From the NCBI GenBank assembly GCA_019321725.1, contig CM033106.1, positions 20,954,965 through 21,018,964 on the forward strand: DNA of 64,000 nucleotides. The letters are read 5' to 3'. Of this stretch, positions 60,481 through 64,000 are shown in pieces. The notes under the pieces were generated by a model. The model saw nothing but the letters and a program-made list of their open reading frames with translations, ran no database searches and had not been told where the DNA came from. The translations under genes were made by a program, and so were the position numbers. This DNA is from Paulownia fortunei. Lineage: Eukaryota > Streptophyta > Magnoliopsida > Lamiales > Paulowniaceae. How positions within the stretch are numbered: the first letter of the stretch is position 1; each line of letters begins with the position of its first letter.

Positions 60481-61520
60481 TGCATAAACATTCATATGTT
60501 CCAACATTACTATATGTGTGTTCATAAAATGTTGCAACATAATTAAGGTTTATTAGAACACAGTAGTCTGATAGGTATTGTTTGTATTCCATATTTGGGA
60601 TTGCATTAGGCATACTGCATTTCATTTATGCATTGTATGTTGTGTCAATATTTGTGTCTCAACATGGGAAGACCAAGTAAAATATAAACGCATTTATGGT
60701 TGAAAAAGCATTTCAGAAATGTTCCTTGATATTTTTAGAGGCATTTGATAGAAAAAGCTACCTACCCTATGATGTGGAGCTAGCCATGAGTTTATATAAC
60801 CCTTTGTTTCCTTTCTATTATAAAAAAAAAAGGAAGGGAGAAAAAGAAGAAATGATCAACCATGTGAAAAGAACTACCCTAAAGATAGAGTGAAAGCTCC
60901 TGACTGGCTAAATCCTTTCTATGAGAAATAAAAATTATTTTTCAAAGAAAAAAATATATTATGGAATTTCTCTCACAAAATATTTTAGGAATTGAATTTT
61001 GAATGCAAGGAAACTCTTCTGCAGATAAGTTTGACAAAATTTTCTATTTTGAGACATGTAATTTTGACTTGAGTATGACATGATTATGTTTATTGCATTA
61101 TTGCATCTAGATGTCTTGCATTTTTTTATCTCCATTTTTCTAGTCATAAATTAGGAATTTGCATTTGTGTGGGAGTGTATCCGAAGACATTTGTTTGAGT
61201 TGGAAACAAGTTTGATATAAGTTGTTTGCAACAGAGACTATTTCCTTTATTTTCTCTCCAAATCCCAAATCTAAGGGATAAGAACGATCTCTGTTTTCCT
61301 AACCAAGATTAACTATCATATTTAAAACTAGAGACATTCAAGAAAAACACTTAAAATACTTGGACAGAAAAAAATGGACATCAATATATATGGATAAACT
61401 GTTGTGATAGTATTATTTCAACCCTAATTTTACAGCCTCTTTTTTACTGTTTATCTTGGTTTTTTTCACCCCTGGTCTATTTCTGATTTGTGTTTCTCTC
61501 CTAAAGTCACATAAATAAAA
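60481..61520 (+). other. Spacer between pol and the extra ORF of the SIRE-like element
   Basis: No coding feature of weight. Contains an A-rich run near 60822-60845. In SIRE-type elements a non-coding stretch separates pol from the additional 3' ORF. Confidence 0.5.
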
Positions 61521-62446
61521 ATGGTGAGATCCAAAGGATCAACACAAAAAATAGAAAAAAAGGAGATGAAACGTCATGAAAAAGAGGAAGCAAAGCTTCC
61601 GGTTCTGGTGCAACCTCTTCAACCACATCCAAACACATTCGAAGAGGAAGCCCTGAACTTACTTGCCTCACTCCTCTTACTATGGTACCTGCTGATTCAA
61701 CTCTGCCCAGGAGGGAAGAATCCATTGAGTCTGAACAACTAGTTGTGTGTTTTGGAGGATATTGCTGCTGAACCACAAGCAGAGAGCTTTGAAGGAGGAA
61801 GTGAGATATGTGCAGATCAAGATGAAGGAGATCCCGAGGAACCCACAATGGACATCATAAAATTTTTATTGTTGGGACCACCAACTACCCCATCTGTTGC
61901 AACAGAAGAAGCAACATTTACCACTATTGCAACAACTGCTGAGACAGAACACAGTTTGACAGAAGAGCCCCATTAACCACTTCTAGAAAATGAGTCTCAA
62001 GAGAAGATAGGGACACCGCATGCTTATCCATCCTGGTTCCCAACTTTTTCCCATCGAGTTCTTGTACCTAATGTTGACAAAGGGAAGAAAAATATGGTAG
62101 AGGATGATCCAGCATATGATCCAGAGGAAGATCTACCAAAAACCAGTCCACGGAGATCTGCAAGATTGCATATGAGAGCACAGAATCATAATCTGTAGAT
62201 TTAGAGTCGGTGAAGGATGATGAAAATGATTTTGTGCATGAAAAGGATGATTCTGGTTCTGAATCTGCTTATAAGATAAGTCATGCTTTCTCTCCTAAGT
62301 TATATTCTGCTAAAAATAAGAGTATGTGGAATACTATGTCCGAAAGGAAATTACATTCTAAACGTTTGATTAACCAGTCACAACATAAAAAATTGGGCAT
62401 AGTTGAACTGTTGCGACAAATGAGTTTGTTAGGGACTGTAACAAAG
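61521..62446 (+). pseudogene. Extra 3' ORF (so-called env-like) of the SIRE-like element, frameshifted and interrupted
   Basis: Begins ATGGTGAGATCCAAAGG (MVRSKGSTQKIEKKEMKRHE), shifts frame near 61640, then continues as an acidic, low-complexity stretch (EDIAAEPQAESFEGGSE and onward). It ends with KTSPRRSARLHMRAQ near 62150 and SERKLHSKRLINQSQHKKLG at 62338-62400, then GIVELLRQMSLLGTVTKC. The latter resembles the start of the plant transposon protein domain found in extra ORFs of such elements. The frame is cut at 62447 by an inserted LTR. Known SIRE elements carry an extra 3' ORF of unproven function, so the assignment fits. No transmembrane segment is evident in the surviving part. Confidence 0.65.
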
Positions 62447-64000
62447 TGTGATACCTGAGCCTCTCACTACTCACCTAGCCAAATGTGATTTATGCATTAC
62501 ATGTTAATTATGTGCTATTTGCATTTATATTAACATCGTATAATTTATTTTATTTTATACGATGTTCTTAATCATTTAACTTAATTTTGAAGCGCTCACA
62601 TGGTATTGATAATCGAATCCCCTAATATAAATGGTCAATTTTACATTGGAATAAGAAGAAAATTAGGTATCAATATGATGAATATTACTAGGTTACACGT
62701 TATAATTTTTAGAAGTGTTAAAAGTTTCACTAGTAAGTTTATACGGTTTAATTTGATTTGATCAAGTTATTCAAAAGTATATGATATAATGTGATTTAAG
62801 TGTCATATTACAAGGTCCATATGTGCGTATAATTTTAGAAATGCAAACAAGATAATTATTTAAGAATCGAATGCCAATCGGTTTAGAGATCCAATGAACG
62901 GTAGAATTTATGATCCGATCGTACAGAAATTAAAATAAGTTGTAAATAGATAAATAAATAATGAGAAACACTAGATTACAATTTTATAAGGTGTGTGTAA
63001 CATCAGATTTGAACCACCACTTGACACCTCAAGCTTTGCCATCTCAAGCTACCACTTCAACCTTTCTTTATTTCTATCATTAAACCACGACCAAAAAAAT
63101 CATTTATGAGCTATTTCACCCTTCCAAACTCCATATTAAATTTTAGGAGTTTCTCTCAAGTGCTTCCAAGTAAAGAAAGGAGTGAAGGAAGTAAAGTAAA
63201 GCATGGGAGGAGCAAGTAGAAACTTAAAATTGTGCATAGGTGAGCTTAACTCATGTTTTGATTTCAATTCTTAATTATTTGAGGGTTTATGATTTATAAA
63301 GCTTCTATTATTGTTTATAATCATGATAGGATGTTATTTATGGTCTTATAATTCACAAAAGATGGATTTTTAGTTACCAAATCATAATAGAAATCACTAG
63401 GGATAAAAACTGTATACTTGCTGATTTTTATATTTAAAGCTATATATATGTATAATAACTTGATTAAAACCTATATTTTTCACCATATATGTGTTTATAT
63501 ATAATTTTAGGGGATGTAGGTAAGTTTGGAGAGGTGAGAAATTGAAATATGATTTGATATTTGTAGAGACACTCAAAATTGTCATGATATAATTTATAGT
63601 TTTTGTGTTGTGATAAGTGGGCTAGTTTAGCTGAGGTAAATCAGTGATTTTAGTCAATTATATAATATGGTTACATTTCTCTACATGTTATCTAAGTGTG
63701 TTAAAAATTTGAGAGTGATTGGATATGCTTAAGGATGTCAAAGTTAGCATGCAACTAAATTGGATAGCAGGAAAATATGAAAATGTGAATTTGTCCTATT
63801 TGATAACTTAGCATGTTTCAACCTAAACTTATTCCTATTGAATTCTAACAATTAGGTATATGTTATTAGAGTGATAATACTTCAATTACATGATGTTTAC
63901 ATGTATCTAAAATGAGAAATTGAGGTATTTGAGAGACTATATTAGGTTCTAGTTTGTGAAAGCTTGATTGTTACCTAGCTAGCTTGGTGTTTAAGGTCTT
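62447..64000 (+). mobile_element. Second copy of the 1.1-kb-region LTR family, cut by the window end
   Basis: Starts TGTGATACCTGAGCCTCTCACTACTCACC, matching TGTAATACCTGAGTCTCGCGCTACTCACC at 1123. Weaker but collinear similarity continues (for example GAGAAATTGAGGTATTTGAGAG near 63921 against GAGAAATTAAGGTATTTAAAAG near 2403). The right end is outside the window, so whether it is a solo LTR or a full element is unknown. Left flank is CAAAG (62442-62446). Confidence 0.75.

Noticed and set aside
1..64000. CRISPR arrays, operons, phage or other prokaryotic defence systems
   Set aside because: The window is plant nuclear DNA. The direct repeats seen are tandem duplications or LTR-derived, with no repeat-spacer pattern.

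Overview
This is a strongly AT-rich window of nuclear DNA from a flowering plant, most likely a eudicot. Three lines of evidence support this: intron-containing genes with GT/AG splice sites and plant-specific gene families; a telo-box plus site II promoter on a ribosomal protein gene; and dense Ty1-copia and Ty3-gypsy LTR retrotransposon debris. I cannot name the species from sequence alone. No prokaryotic or organellar features were recognised.

Layout. 1-8.3 kb is repeats: a complete solo LTR (1123-3745) with a perfect 5-bp target-site duplication, then the 2.08-kb 3' LTR and pol remnant of a minus-strand copia element that runs into a 100-N assembly gap (8284-8383). 8.8-31.7 kb is the gene-bearing part. 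It holds three genes whose exons I could join in frame: a 60S ribosomal protein L22 gene (+, 2 exons, 130 aa), a folate-receptor-like secreted/membrane protein gene (-, 4 exons, 293 aa), and a dormancy/auxin-associated (DRM1/ARP) gene (-, 3 exons, 127 aa). Between them lie AT-rich intergenic DNA, simple repeats, a complete tRNA-derived SINE (27496-27889, 14-bp target-site duplication) and a possible Helitron 3' end. 33.4-64 kb is a retrotransposon graveyard with no host gene that I can support.

The graveyard contains, in order: a Tnt1/Tork-like copia remnant (-) head-to-head with another copia remnant (+); an Athila-like gypsy pol fragment abutting the second copia's LTR; a second degenerate gypsy whose LTR holds three tandem 178-bp units; a copia remnant (-) with a 510-bp LTR; and a SIRE-like copia (+). 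The 5' LTR of that SIRE-like element is interrupted by an inverted solo LTR of the gypsy family, and its extra 3' ORF is interrupted by a second copy of the LTR family seen at 1.1 kb. Nearly all retroelement reading frames carry stops and frameshifts, many of them explicable as C-to-T (or G-to-A) changes. The three host genes do not form a pathway: one is housekeeping (ribosome), one is a cell-surface/secretory protein of unclear ligand, and one is a hormone/dormancy-responsive gene with four ACGT-core elements upstream.
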